DNA of 64,000 nt from the NCBI GenBank assembly GCA_003193925.1, contig PSPG01000004.1:110863-174862 (forward strand), given 5' to 3'. Positions 34,106-44,720 of the stretch are shown in pieces. The position numbers were made by a program, and so were the translations under genes. Under the pieces are notes generated by a model. It was not told the DNA's origin. It saw only the letters and a program-made list of their open reading frames with translations, and made no database searches. Origin of the DNA: Candidatus Thalassarchaeum betae. Its GTDB lineage: Archaea; Thermoplasmatota; Poseidoniia; Poseidoniales; Thalassarchaeaceae. Each line of letters starts with the position of its first letter. Positions within the stretch are counted from its first letter, which is position 1.

Positions 34106-35053
34106 TCACTCGTACTCGTACCGCCTTCCATTGCGGCCGTGCAGAATCTGGGTTGGTGCACCCTCTACGTCTATGATCCAGCCCGGTATTGTCACAGGGG
34201 ACTCACTGAGCTCTGCCGTTTCCGGGTCGAACCTCCACCACTCCAGCATCACGCTGCTCACCGGACCTTCATCGGAATCCGGCTCGCCCTGCTTACGCGA
34301 ATCCAGAAGTCTGAGGAGTTCTGGGGGGAAGTCCCACATATCCGTCCAACTCCCCTCCGAGGGGCCCACCGCCCTGAGTCTGGGAGGATAGCTGAGTTCC
34401 TCGTCCGAATCGTAGATCGCAAGGCTGGAAGACCAAGGGTCCTCCAGCACCTGCCACGCTCCCCACTCCCTCTCGTCATCGGGGCCTACGAGCGAGCCTG
34501 AGACGAGCCATAGTTTCGCAGACAGCAGGACAGGAGTGGTATTGACTCCCTCCCATCCGCGTTGTACCAGCCAGGAGTCAAGATCCACGAGTGGCCTCAG
34601 AGTCCTGCGCTGACCGAGAGATTCTCTGGCAGGGGGGGTATGGGCACCGTGTTCAGCGTCCAACCCAGACTGCGAGTATGGAGAGTGCGCAACGAGGTCG
34701 CCGGAGAGCACGGCCTCACCGATCCATCGCCCCATTCGCTCAGGCCCCCATATGACTACATCCACTGCAGAGTCGATGGAATCCAGTATCCCGTCCGGGA
34801 AGGGGCGCTCGCTGAGTATCCAATGCCTGCCTCCTGGAGCGTCGACGCTCCACCTCTCGATCTCCGTCGGCGAGATAGGAAGGAGATCTGCGGGGACATG
34901 CCACACATGAACCGAGGAGCCCCGCCCCTCGCCTAGTTCCGGCACCCTCTCAGCAACACCCATACACCTGAACCCATGGACCTTCGGCACGTTGTCCGCT
35001 GAGTGAAGTTGTACGGCCCGCAATGCGAGTAGGTCACGTACTGCCTCATCCAC
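34106..35053 (-). CDS. Protein of unknown function downstream of the RNA polymerase genes
   Basis: A 315-residue soluble protein, rich in Trp, Pro and acidic residues, with no signal peptide or membrane span. Segments such as RWSVDAPGGRHWILSERPFPDG, SAVDVVIWGPERMGRWIGEAVLSGDL and AVGPSEGSWTDMWDFPPELL resemble no family I can name. It is co-directional with rpl30e and rpoA2 and begins 82 bases after rpl30e, so it may belong to the same transcript. Confidence 0.6.
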   Translation of the reverse strand: MDEAVRDLLALRAVQLHSADNVPKVHGFRCMGVAERVPELGEGRGSSVHVWHVPADLLPISPTEIERWSVDAPGGRHWILSERPFPDGILDSIDSAVDVVIWGPERMGRWIGEAVLSGDLVAHSPYSQSGLDAEHGAHTPPARESLGQRRTLRPLVDLDSWLVQRGWEGVNTTPVLLSAKLWLVSGSLVGPDDEREWGAWQVLEDPWSSSLAIYDSDEELSYPPRLRAVGPSEGSWTDMWDFPPELLRLLDSRKQGEPDSDEGPVSSVMLEWWRFDPETAELSESPVTIPGWIIDVEGAPTQILHGRNGRRYEYE

Positions 35054-35135
35054 AGCGCGAGCGACAGAGGAGAGGCCTTGAAACGAACGCCTCGGAAGCG
35101 ATTCGGAAGCGGATTAGCCCGGAGGCCGCGGCACG

Positions 35136-35432
35136 TCAGACGTTGGTGGTCAGAGAGAGCAGGTCGCTCTGACCGGGTTCCAAAATGCACAGTGCGCTCA
35201 CCGGAAACGGCTTTGCGCATGCCGCCCCCAGTTGGCGATTGACCAGCTCGACCCTGTGGACGGTGACGTCAGGGTGACGCTCGGTCAGGTCAGAGATGTA
35301 GCCTTCGGGGCAGTTCGCGGCGACCAGCACCAATCTGGCATCGCCCTTGGCGCATGCGCTCATGGTCTGCCTCTGGCCAAACAGGACGCTGCCCGTGTTC
35401 ATCCCCTGCTTGAGTTGCCGTGCTATATCCAT
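35136..35432 (-). CDS. rpl30e: Ribosomal protein L30e
   Basis: A 98-residue protein with the L7Ae/L30e fold: a start helix DIARQLKQGMNTGSVLFGQRQTMSACAKGDARLVLVAANCPEG, then the hydrophobic strand VELVNRQLGAACAKPFPVSALCIL. The GSVLFGQRQT segment matches the archaeal 'G....GxxxTLKALR' signature. It binds 23S rRNA kink-turns. The position 13 bases after rpoA2 is the conserved archaeal order rpoB-rpoA1-rpoA2-rpl30e. Confidence 0.9.
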   Translation of the reverse strand: MDIARQLKQGMNTGSVLFGQRQTMSACAKGDARLVLVAANCPEGYISDLTERHPDVTVHRVELVNRQLGAACAKPFPVSALCILEPGQSDLLSLTTNV

Positions 35433-35445
35433 AGTCAGCCCTCGG

Positions 35446-37017
35446 TCAAACGTTCTCGGGAATGTAGAACAGGTCGACGCTTCCAGTGCCCAGTGCCACG
35501 GGTTGTCCGACGATGATGTTCTCGGTCACCCCCCTGAGCTCGTCTCGCTCTCCGATGACCCCAGCCTGGAGCAGATGGGTGACCGTGACCTCGAAGGCGG
35601 AGCGTGCGAGGATGCTGTGCTTGGTGCCGCTGACGCCGTGCCTGCCTATCGCTCGGACCGCGCCTTCGCTGGTCATTACGTCCGACACGGTCAGAAGATG
35701 GCGGATGTCGACCTCGAGTCCGGCTCCCTCAAGCGTGTCCGACATCTCGTTGATTATCGCTTGCCTGGCAGCCTCGATACCGAGATACCCATTGATCTCG
35801 GTAATGTTGTTGGTGTAGGTCCTCGACCTGTCGACCCCGGCGAACTCGCTGACCTTGGCCAGGTTGGAGCCGATGGTAGAGATGTAGTACTCCCCGGTCT
35901 CCCTGCTGGGGCCCTGTACATTGGCACGGACGACGTCGGGCAGTCCCTTCAGACGCAGTTTCTTGATCTTATCTTCGAGCTGTAGGAGCGCGGTGTAGGT
36001 CGGCGGATCGTTGGCCAGACTGGCGAGGTCCTCCTCCTTGGTGACTCCCGGGATAATCTTCAGGACCTTTGGGCGGTCCTCGTTGTCAGCCTGGATGTGG
36101 AGTCGGAGAGCCCGGGACAACTTGTCCCTGACTTCGGCCCCAGTCATGCCCTTGCGCCTGAGATTGGAAACGATGAGATGCAAGCTGATGTGGCGTTGCG
36201 TGATCTCGACGTCGATCTTGGCGATATCGAGCGTGGTGGTCATCTCGACTCCAGCGGCGATTTTCAGGACCGCCTTCTCATTGGTGTTCAGCGGCTTGCC
36301 CTTCGAATCGAGCTCTTCGAGATATATCAGCATGGTCGGGGTCTTGGGGACCTTGCGTGCGTCCACTATCTCGATGACTCTTGGCAGCCCCTGGGTCACG
36401 TTCACAGTGGCGACTCCTGCATAGTGGAAGGTTCGCATTGTCATCTGAGTACCCGGCTCCCCTATGGACTGGGCTGTGGTGATGCCGACGGCCTCGTGCG
36501 GGTCGGCCCTGGCGCTGGATAGGGCTGACCAAGTGGACTCAATCACCTTCCTCGCCTTCGGCTTGGTTAGTTTCTTGATACCTCTGGCGCGGACGCCATC
36601 GACCAAGTCACCGATCATGCGCGGAGTCAGATTGATGTTCATCCCGATCGAGAGCTCGCGGAGCTGCTGATAGATCTCGTCGTCGGTGTCCACGTCCCGG
36701 AGAATCTGCTTCATCTTGGCATCTGGGTCGTAGTCCTGCAATGGCAGGGACTTCTTCTTGCGGCGCCTGGAGACAGCCCTGCGTCGCACGATGGTCTTCT
36801 CGGCCTGAGCTGCGGCCCTAGACGGCTTGGTGGAGGTCTCCATCACTCTGTGGATCTCTTGAGCCGACCCCGAATCGATTCCGCAGATCTGCGCGATCTG
36901 CCCCGAGGTGAGGATCTTCACATCATCCCACTTGCGATCATCGGCGAGCTTGTGAGAGTACTCCTCGGCTATGCCGAGATCCATGAGTTTCTTCTTAGTG
37001 GCGCTCTTGACTACCAT
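35446..37017 (-). CDS. rpoA2: RNA polymerase subunit A'' with N-terminal helical extension
   Basis: A 523-residue protein. Residues from about 95 form the canonical A'': [29 protein letters not shown] (trigger loop/bridge region), [78 protein letters not shown]. The first 60 residues ([27 protein letters not shown]) are an extra helix-hairpin-helix-like domain that also occurs on RpoH (44425). A basic linker ([13 protein letters not shown]) follows. Usual archaeal A'' is about 380-400 residues. The start overlaps the rpoA1 stop by one base. Confidence 0.95.
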   Translation of the reverse strand: MVVKSATKKKLMDLGIAEEYSHKLADDRKWDDVKILTSGQIAQICGIDSGSAQEIHRVMETSTKPSRAAAQAEKTIVRRRAVSRRRKKKSLPLQDYDPDAKMKQILRDVDTDDEIYQQLRELSIGMNINLTPRMIGDLVDGVRARGIKKLTKPKARKVIESTWSALSSARADPHEAVGITTAQSIGEPGTQMTMRTFHYAGVATVNVTQGLPRVIEIVDARKVPKTPTMLIYLEELDSKGKPLNTNEKAVLKIAAGVEMTTTLDIAKIDVEITQRHISLHLIVSNLRRKGMTGAEVRDKLSRALRLHIQADNEDRPKVLKIIPGVTKEEDLASLANDPPTYTALLQLEDKIKKLRLKGLPDVVRANVQGPSRETGEYYISTIGSNLAKVSEFAGVDRSRTYTNNITEINGYLGIEAARQAIINEMSDTLEGAGLEVDIRHLLTVSDVMTSEGAVRAIGRHGVSGTKHSILARSAFEVTVTHLLQAGVIGERDELRGVTENIIVGQPVALGTGSVDLFYIPENV

Positions 37018-40000
37018 CAGTCCTCACCTCCAAGAGCGTCATCGAGGACCTGTACGACATCAAAGGGGGAGCCCTTGCGGCTGCGGGCGGGGTCTATGCC
37101 GTCCTCGCCGTACTCGAACTGGATGATGCGGCCCGCCGTGTTGCGCACCGAGTTCATCCCGTCGTCGGAGACCTTGAGGTCATCCATCGCGTTGATCAGG
37201 CGGCGCTGCATGTAGCCGGACTTACTGGTTCTGACTGCGGTGTCCACGAGGGACTCGCGGCCGGACACGGAGAGCATGAAGAACTCGGTCGGCTCGAGGC
37301 CGCGCTTGAACGAGGAGGAGACGAATCCCTTCTCCTTGGCGCCCTTGACCCCCCGTGGAAAGTGGGCTAGCACGCGATCCTGGTAGCCACGCTCGAGGCG
37401 CTTGCCGCGGACCTTGGGCTGGCCGATGGAGCCGGCCATCATCGCGAGGTTGTCCATCGAGCCGCGAGCGCCGGAGACGGCCATCAGAACGGCCGGGTTG
37501 TCATCAGGCAGGTGGGCCTTGGCCACCTCTCCGGACTCGGCCTTGCCCTGGTCGAGGATTTGGAGGATATTCTCCTCGAGCGTCTCGAGGGGGGTCCTTC
37601 CGGGTCGGGCCTCGTAATGGCGGCCATCCTTGCCGAAGTTCGCCAGCTCGGCGTCGACCTCGTCGCTGGCCCTGCGGTTGATCTCGGCGATCTCGACCTT
37701 GGCCTCGGGGGGCAGGTCCTCGTCGTCGATGCCTGTGGTGAATCCCATGGCGGTGCATATGGCGATCGTCATCTTGGTCATCCTGTTCAGGAACTCTGCT
37801 CCGACATCGGAGCCGTGAGTCTGGACCACGGCGTCGAGCAAGCGTCCGTCCTCGGCGCCGATGCCGCGCTTGTCTATGGTGCCGCTGACCTGCCCTCCGG
37901 AGACAATGACCTCATCACCCGAGCGGCTGGTGTATTGCAGTTTGAATCCCCCTGGGACGATCAGGCTCAGTATGTCGGTTCCGCGGTATCCCACAGCCCC
38001 GTCCACCTGGACCTCCTCGGGGAGGTCGCCGTCCCAGCCGATGGCACCGAGGATCTCCAAGACGAGGTTCTTGGGCAGGATCCTGTCACCGTGTGTGAGC
38101 AGGTAGGCTCCTGAGATGTGGTCGTGGATGCCCCCGATCACACTGCCTCCGTAGCGGGGAGTGATGATGTGCTCCTGCACGCGCATGAGTATCTTGGCCT
38201 CTGCGCGTGCCTCCTCGCTCTGGATGATGTGCAGGTTCATCTCGTCGCCGTCGAAGTCGGCATTGTACGGAGTGCAGTCGGCCAGGTTGAATCTGAAGGT
38301 CTTGCCCTGCATTACTCGGATCTCGTGGACCAGCATGGACATCCTGTGAAGTGACGGCTGTCGGTTGAATATGGCGACGTCGCCGTCGATCAAGTGCCTC
38401 TCCACGATGACGCCTGGCTGCGGGTTGCCGTCCCTGTCGAGGGTGCTCAGCCTGTCCTCGATCTCGGTGGAGTAAGCATTGCCGTACTCATCCTCGATCT
38501 CGGGGCTGCCGCAGTGTGGGCAGATGACCTCCAGATGCTCTGGGAAGTACTCACCCGGGTTGGAATGCTCCCACTTCCATCTGTTGTGGATGATCCCCTT
38601 GTGGTCTTTCTCGGGAAGCGGCTGGCCGCGCTCGTCCTCTCCCTTGAGATTTGAAATCGTCGCCTCCAGGTCGACTCCCCACTCCTCCTCGAGCTCACCG
38701 ATGGAGTTCCTGCGCATCTGGCGCTTGAGCGCCAAGCCGGGCAGGAAGTTCGGGGCGGGCAGGACCTCGTTGAGGTCAGGCCTGTAGCCGGTGTAGGGCT
38801 CGTCCTCGCTGTCAGCGACGCCAGGGAGGCACTCTGGGTTCAGGCAGCGGAAGCCCGCCCAGATGTACTTGGTGCGGTCTGTGATCCGGACTCTGAAGTG
38901 GTCCCCGCGCACGATGTAATTGACACCCGGATGCACATCGGGTCCACGCAGGACCATCTGTCGCAGCTGCTCGCGATTGCGGCTGGTCACCCTGATTGGC
39001 ACGGTGAGCTCCTTCGCCGTCTTTTCGGGCACGCCGACCTCGTTGATGCCGAGGTTGGGATCGGGGCTGATCACCGTGCGTGCGCAGAAGTTGACGCGCT
39101 TTCCGGAGAGGTTGCTTCGGAATCTGCCCTCCTTGCCCTTCAGGCGCTGGGCGAGGGTCTTGAGGGGTCGGCCGGAGCGGTGTCGGGCCGGCGGGATCCC
39201 ACTGGTCTGATTGTCGAAGTAGGTGGTGCAGTGGTACTGCAGCAACTCCCACAGATCCTCCACGATGAGTTGGGGAGCGCCGGCGTCGCGGTTCTCGCGC
39301 AGCCGCTGGTTGATTCTGAGGACGTCCACCAGCTTGTGGGTGAGGTCATCCTCGGAGCGGTCACCGCTGTCGAGGGTGATCGAGGGGCGGACCGTGATTG
39401 GGGGTACTGGAAGAACCTTCATGATTACCCACTCGGGACGGCTGGAGTCCTTGTCCATCCCGAGGAATATCAGGTGCTCGTCGGGAATCCTCTCTAGCCA
39501 CTCGCGGATATCCCTGGCGTTGAGTTTGTGCTCCCCCTTGTCGGCCTTCTTCTCCTTGAATGTAGAAGGCTTGTCGAGGATGATCTTGCCCTGCTCGGAA
39601 CCACAGTGCATGCAGATGACCCTCCTCTTATGGGCGCACTCCTTCTCTATGTCCTTGATGATCTTCTTGAACTCGCGGGAGCCGACTCCGTGCTTGATCA
39701 TGATGTCATGAATGCGGTCCCTGTAGAAGTCCTGCTCGGACTTCTCTGGATCTAGGGGGTGGGTCTCAGCGGAACTGTGCAGAAGCACCTTGCTACATTT
39801 GTTGCAGGTCGACTTCAGCGCTGTTTTGAGGAGATTCGTGAAGCCGATGTGGATGATCGGCAACTCCAGCGCGATGTGTCCGAAGTGGCTTGGGCACTCC
39901 TCGTGTTTGTTGCCGCAGGTCTCACAGCGGATCCCGGGGTCGATAACGCCCATCTTTGGGTCCATCAGCCCCTGCTTGTACGCGTGCCCGTCGTCCTTGT

Positions 40001-40118
40001 AGGTGTCAGCGGTCTTGATTTCGACAGCGGACATCTTACGAATCTCGTTGGGATCCATCAAACCGAACTTGATCGACTCGATCCTCTTCGGGATCTTGGC
40101 TGCGTCGCGCGCACTCAT
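37017..40118 (-). CDS. rpoA1: RNA polymerase subunit A' with zinc-binding insertion
   Basis: ATG 40118 overlaps the rpoB stop by four bases (ATGA) and gives [30 protein letters not shown]; the longer frame to 40232 lies inside rpoB. The 1033-residue subunit has the N-terminal zinc site [17 protein letters not shown], the second site CNKC...[22 protein letters not shown] and the catalytic [12 protein letters not shown] (residues 619-630). Between residues 415 and 568, where archaeal A' is normally short, there is an insertion of roughly 110 residues with CLNPEC (425-430) and CPHC (533-536). The C-terminus ([25 protein letters not shown]) is standard. Confidence 0.96.
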   Translation of the reverse strand: MSARDAAKIPKRIESIKFGLMDPNEIRKMSAVEIKTADTYKDDGHAYKQGLMDPKMGVIDPGIRCETCGNKHEECPSHFGHIALELPIIHIGFTNLLKTALKSTCNKCSKVLLHSSAETHPLDPEKSEQDFYRDRIHDIMIKHGVGSREFKKIIKDIEKECAHKRRVICMHCGSEQGKIILDKPSTFKEKKADKGEHKLNARDIREWLERIPDEHLIFLGMDKDSSRPEWVIMKVLPVPPITVRPSITLDSGDRSEDDLTHKLVDVLRINQRLRENRDAGAPQLIVEDLWELLQYHCTTYFDNQTSGIPPARHRSGRPLKTLAQRLKGKEGRFRSNLSGKRVNFCARTVISPDPNLGINEVGVPEKTAKELTVPIRVTSRNREQLRQMVLRGPDVHPGVNYIVRGDHFRVRITDRTKYIWAGFRCLNPECLPGVADSEDEPYTGYRPDLNEVLPAPNFLPGLALKRQMRRNSIGELEEEWGVDLEATISNLKGEDERGQPLPEKDHKGIIHNRWKWEHSNPGEYFPEHLEVICPHCGSPEIEDEYGNAYSTEIEDRLSTLDRDGNPQPGVIVERHLIDGDVAIFNRQPSLHRMSMLVHEIRVMQGKTFRFNLADCTPYNADFDGDEMNLHIIQSEEARAEAKILMRVQEHIITPRYGGSVIGGIHDHISGAYLLTHGDRILPKNLVLEILGAIGWDGDLPEEVQVDGAVGYRGTDILSLIVPGGFKLQYTSRSGDEVIVSGGQVSGTIDKRGIGAEDGRLLDAVVQTHGSDVGAEFLNRMTKMTIAICTAMGFTTGIDDEDLPPEAKVEIAEINRRASDEVDAELANFGKDGRHYEARPGRTPLETLEENILQILDQGKAESGEVAKAHLPDDNPAVLMAVSGARGSMDNLAMMAGSIGQPKVRGKRLERGYQDRVLAHFPRGVKGAKEKGFVSSSFKRGLEPTEFFMLSVSGRESLVDTAVRTSKSGYMQRRLINAMDDLKVSDDGMNSVRNTAGRIIQFEYGEDGIDPARSRKGSPFDVVQVLDDALGGED

Positions 40119-43100
40119 CTTCGGTCCCCCAGCTCCAGCCTCATAGCCACGCCGAGACTCTTCATCTCGTCGAGCAGCAACTTGAATGCGTAGGAAGTCT
40201 GCACGGTGTGGACGTCTGAGCGATCGCCGCAATACGGGCAGACCGTGGTCCTCCTCTTCCAGTCGTAGTAGGCGATGTGCCCGCAGCCTTTTGTGTTGCA
40301 GACCATCAGGTTCCAGCCGTCAGATTCGTCCAGCAGCCTGTCCTTGATGACCATTGACGCACCGTGGGATATCAGGCAGTCACGCTCCATCTCGCCGAAC
40401 CTCAGTCCACCCTGGCGGGCACGGCCCTCAGTCGGTTGGCGTGTCAGGATCTGGACGCGTCCGCGGCTGCGGGCGTGCAGCTTGCTGCTGACCAAGTGGT
40501 GCAGCCTCTGGTAATAGATGACGCCGACGAACACCTCGGCGGAGTAGGCCTCACCGGTCTCTCCGTTGATCATGGGCTCGCGACCGGTGTGGTTGAAGCC
40601 GTTTCGCAGGAGTCCCGACCGCAGAGAGTCCTCCTTCTCTCCTGTGAAGGCGGTTCCGTCGACCTTGCGACCCTCCAGCGAGCCGACCTTGCCGCCGACC
40701 ATCTCGAGTACGTGCGCGACTGTCATCCTCGAGGGAATCGCGTGGGGATTGATCAGGAGGTCGGGTATGATACCATCGGCAGTGAAAGGCATGTCCTCCT
40801 CATCGACGAGTCGCCCAATCACGCCCTTCTGCCCGTGACGGCTGGCGAACTTGTCCCCCAGCTCTGGGATCTTGTTGGTCCTGAGGGTGATTCTCACGAG
40901 TCGTCCCGAGTCGAGGGACTCGGTGACGAACACATTGTCGACCCAGCCTTCCTCGCCGTGTCGAACCAGCATCGACGACTCCCTCCTCTCCTGGGCTTGT
41001 AGGAAGGCACCGTGAGCCTCCTCCAGGAAGCGTGGCGGACTGGTCTTCCCGACCAGAACTACTCTGTCGGACTTGTCAAGGGTGGATAGGTATTCCTCGG
41101 GCACGGGCAGACCGTCCCTCTCGAGGTGGGAATAGCTCTCCCAGGACCTCAGTCCCTTGACCTCGTCGAGACCGGTTCCGGGCACTTCTATGCGCTCCTC
41201 CTGCCCGCCCGGGAAGCGTTTGTTCTCGGCGTTGTACGTGCGCACGAACGTCGAGCGTGCCAGAGCGCGCTCGACGGATGCGCGATTCATGATCACAGCG
41301 TCTTGCATATTGTAGCCGTGCTGGCTCATGATGGCTACGACGAAGTTCTGGCCGCCTGGCCGTTTGTTGAAGTTGGTCGACTCCATCGCACGGGTACCCA
41401 CGATGGCCTGCTGCGGGTAGTGCATGATGTGAGCGCGTGTGTCGGGACGGAGTCGGAAGTTGGCACTGGGCAGGCCCAAGCTCTGCTTGACCATCGCCGT
41501 CCCGCCGGTGACGCGGGGCGTCGAGTTGTGCTCTGGGTATGGGACCAGGGAAGCGCACACTCCCAGAATGAGCTGGGGGTCTATCTCGACGTGAGTGTAG
41601 ACGAGGACGGTGTTATTCTTGTTCTGCTTCCTCCTGAGAGCGTCGATACCCTCCTGATAGTAATTGAGGGGTTGACTGAACTCCTCGTAGACGGAATCGC
41701 CGTTAGGCAACTGGACCTCGACGCCCAGTTTAGCCTCGGATATCTCTTCCTCACCGAGGTTCAACCACTCCACCTTGGTGGGGTTGATCGGCCTGCCGTG
41801 CTTAGGTGAGATCAACGGTAGGTCGTATGGGCGAGGGGCAATCAACAGGTCCTCCTCCTCCTCTGCGTCAACCCACTCTACGACGCCTGTGGAAACCAAG
41901 TCGGAAAAAGTCAAATCGCCTGATCTCAGTCCATACAGATGCGTCTTGGAGAGATTCAGGCTGCCGTGCTCGATAACCAGTAAAGGACGCAGCATCCTGC
42001 CTCTGTCAGTGTTGATGTAGACATCGCGGTTGGCCGAATCATGGCGGATGCTGACCTCCGGTCGGATTCTTCCCGAACGCCTGCGTCGCTTGAACTGGGC
42101 AACCAGCTTGTTGGGCCTCTTGTGCAGGCCGAAGATGTCGCCGTTGACGTGGATTCTAGAGCCGACGGCCCACTGGATGGGGGATGAGTCCACGCCCGCC
42201 TCAATCAGGAGCTCTTTGACATCATCCTCTGGTACCTCCTCGGAGACGTCGATCATCTGGGCCGCGTTCTTCACCAGACCACAGTTCTGACCCTCCGGAG
42301 TCTCGTTGGGACACAGTCTGCCCCAATGGGTCGGGTGTAGATCACGTGCCTCGAAGTGCGGCTGGCTGCGAACCAGCGGGCTTGTGACCCTGCGCATGTG
42401 GGAAAGTGCTGCGATGTAGGTGGTTCGGTCAAGCAACTGGCTCACTCCGGAGCGGCCGCCTACCCAGTTTCCAGTAGCGAGAGCGTGCATAATCTTGGAA
42501 GTTAGGACGTCAGGACGCAGACAGGAGTTGATCTTCAACTCGCGCTTGCGGTTGTGGTGTCGCTCCAACTGGTACTTGAGGTCCCGAGCGAGTTGCTGCA
42601 TACTGACTCGGAACAGGTCCTCCATGAGGTCGCCGGCCAACCGGACTCGCTTGTTGGCGTAGTGGTCCTTGTCGTTCGGGTCTCGGTTGGTGATGGCCAT
42701 CTCGAGTACCTGTCGAACGATTCGGCCGAGGAAGATTGATTTCTTATGACGGTGATCCGGCGAAGAGCCCAAGTGGGGCAGGAGTTCCTTGTCCAGCAGG
42801 TTCTGGATGCGGGACTCGCGGTACTCCTTCTGCTGGCCGGCGGCGAACTTCTTCTCCAGCCATGATACGGCCTCTTCCTCCGTCTCGACTCCGTACTCCT
42901 CGTTGTCCTTGACATCGTTGAGGTTGGCCACAGTGTACTTCATCGCCTGTACCGGCCCTGCGATCGAGGCGAATATCTCCTTGTCGTTCTCCATCCCGAG
43001 AGCGCGCATGAGGAGGACGACCGGGATGGCTGTCGTACCAGCGCTGGGAATCTTGACCATCAGCATGCCGTCGCGTCGCTTCTCGACGTTGAGTGGCTTA

Positions 43101-43828
43101 CGAACGCCGTCCCTCTGTGAGAATATCTTGGCGACCTCGGTCTCATGGGCGTACTTCTTGTTCTTCTCGACGGTGACTCGGTTGGGAGCCAGATCCTCCA
43201 TCGAGATGAGCACGCGCTCGGTGCCGTTGATAATGAAGTAGCCACCGGGGTCCAGCGGGTCTTCACCAGCCTTGCGCAGCAATTGGGTGAGGTACTCCGC
43301 GTCCTCGGCGGAGGTCTCGGGCGAGAGTTTCCTGTTCTCGTCGATGTGGTCAGCGTGCACATTGCATCTGGCAGAGCGGACCATGATGGGTAGGTTCCCG
43401 ATGTGCACGCCCTCCTCGTTGATGTATCCGAGGTCGCCGTCGGGTGTATCCGGTGGTATGTCGTCGCGGTAGATGCGGAAGTCGAGGTACACAGGGGAGA
43501 AGTAAGTCAACTTGCGAATGCGGCACTCTAGCGGGGTGGCCGGGTGCTCGGCTCCGTTGGCCTCACGAATGGTAGGTTGGCCCAGCCTGATGTTCTTCAG
43601 GCGGACTAAGATCTCCTTGTCGAGGACGTCGAGTTTGATGCATCCGCCTTCCCCCTCTCCTCCAGGGAGATCCTCGACGGGCTCGTCGGTGCCTATGCGG
43701 ATGGCGCGTACTATCTTCTCCATCCTGCTGAGGCGACCGTCACCAGCAGGGATGCAGTCATTGTAGGACATCAACTGGTGGTTGACGAGGCTCCGCTGCT
43801 TGAAGTAGCTCGAAACTATCTCCTTCAT
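40115..43828 (-). CDS. rpoB: RNA polymerase subunit B (undivided)
   Basis: A 1237-residue subunit carrying both B'' and B' parts in one chain, as in Thermoplasmata. Conserved stretches include [19 protein letters not shown] at the N-terminus, [70 protein letters not shown]-type hybrid-binding residues ([26 protein letters not shown]), and the C-terminal [29 protein letters not shown]. The C-terminal zinc ribbon CNTKGCGH ... CPYCG is present. It lies nine bases after rpoH. Confidence 0.97.
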   Translation of the reverse strand: [1237 protein letters not shown]

Positions 43829-43837
43829 CTTCTCACC

Positions 43838-44425
43838 TCAAGCGGTCTCGACTATCAGCCTGTAAGCGGTACTCGAACCGGCCGAGCGGCTGTGACGGAC
43901 GATACGTACGATTCTGTTTGCAAGCCAGCCTGCTGGAAGTTCGTCATCCTCGATCTCCACCGCCTCCTTGATAGCCTGGACTGCTGGGTCGGTGATCAGA
44001 ATCTTCGGCAGAAGCTCCTTGGCAAGACGCGTACCTCCGTCGGATTGCTCCTCCAGCAGACGCCAGGGGGCCAAGGCCTGCTCCTCCTCCTCGACCGGGA
44101 GCAACTCATGATGCGGGACGAGAATGTGATTCAGGACGTTGAAGCGGTCATCCCCGGTCGGGATGTCCATGTCCAAGAGGGCTTTGCGGGAGATGGTGAT
44201 CCTACCAGAGCGGCTCCTCTTGCGCGAAGCCATCTGCTCCCTGATGACGGCCATCACGTTCTCGAGATCGGCATCGCCAGTCTCGAGTTCAAGCTTCTTG
44301 GCGACCTGGTCGACCGTCATCCGCTTGATGGCGTCCATGTTGGCATCGTCGGCCAATCTGTGGGCGTGCTTCTCGGAGATTCCGAGTTCCATCAGACGCT
44401 TTTTTGTGGAACTCTTCACTGCCAT
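43838..44425 (-). CDS. rpoH: RNA polymerase subunit H with N-terminal extension
   Basis: ATG 44425 gives 195 residues. The C-terminal part is RpoH/Rpb5: RFNVLNHILVPHHELLPVEEEEQAL, then PKILITDPAVQAIKEAVEIEDDELPAGWLANRIVRIVRHSRSAGSSTAYRLIV. Archaeal RpoH is normally about 75-85 residues. Here about 90 residues precede it, starting VKSSTKKRLMELGISEKHAHRLADD, nearly identical to the start of RpoA'' encoded 7 kb downstream. First gene of the rpoH-rpoB-rpoA1-rpoA2-rpl30e operon. A C-terminal insertion (APWRLLEEQSDGGTRLAKEL) separates the two halves of the canonical fold. Confidence 0.9.
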   Translation of the reverse strand: MAVKSSTKKRLMELGISEKHAHRLADDANMDAIKRMTVDQVAKKLELETGDADLENVMAVIREQMASRKRSRSGRITISRKALLDMDIPTGDDRFNVLNHILVPHHELLPVEEEEQALAPWRLLEEQSDGGTRLAKELLPKILITDPAVQAIKEAVEIEDDELPAGWLANRIVRIVRHSRSAGSSTAYRLIVETA

Positions 44426-44473
44426 ATTGCGCCCCCTACCCAACCAAAACCGTGGGCCTGAGGCGCTGTCAGG

Positions 44474-44547
44474 CGGGCCTGATGGGATTCGAACCCACGG
44501 CCACCGGGTTAAAAGCCCGGCGCTCTACCTGACTAAGCTACAGGCCC
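44474..44547 (-). tRNA. tRNA-Lys (anticodon UUU)
   Basis: On the minus strand the acceptor arms GGGCCTG / CAGGCCC pair. The anticodon stem CCGGG/CCCGG closes CTTTTAA with anticodon TTT. The T arm is GTGGG-TTCGAAT-CCCAT. The D arm is TAGCTTAGTCAGGTAGAGC. No intron and no encoded CCA. It lies just upstream of rpoH in the same direction. Confidence 0.95.
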
Positions 44548-44720
44548 ATAGCACGTGCTGGGCTGTTGGCGGACCGGGGGTGTGTTGAAAAACGTTTCGG
44601 TTAAGTCAACGCCGCGGCTACGCTGGGCCTCTATCCCCCCAGGGGGCCGGGGAGACAAGCCACTCACCCCGGGTGTTCACGAATAAAGGTTTTCAGAATC
44701 CCGATGGAGTGTGATGACAG
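44548..44720. promoter_or_regulatory. Divergent spacer with TATA-like element
   Basis: This 173-base spacer feeds the tRNA-Lys/rpo side leftward and the fusion gene rightward. GAATAAAGG at 44681-44689 is a plausible TATA box for the gene starting at 44721. A G/C-rich hairpin-prone stretch (CCCCCCAGGGGGCCGGGG, near 44635-44652) lies between. No RNA gene could be recognised in it. Confidence 0.35.

Noticed and set aside
44590-44680. Possible structured RNA in the G/C-rich spacer beside tRNA-Lys
   Set aside because: A hairpin-prone stretch exists, but no SRP, RNase P or box C/D features could be recognised.
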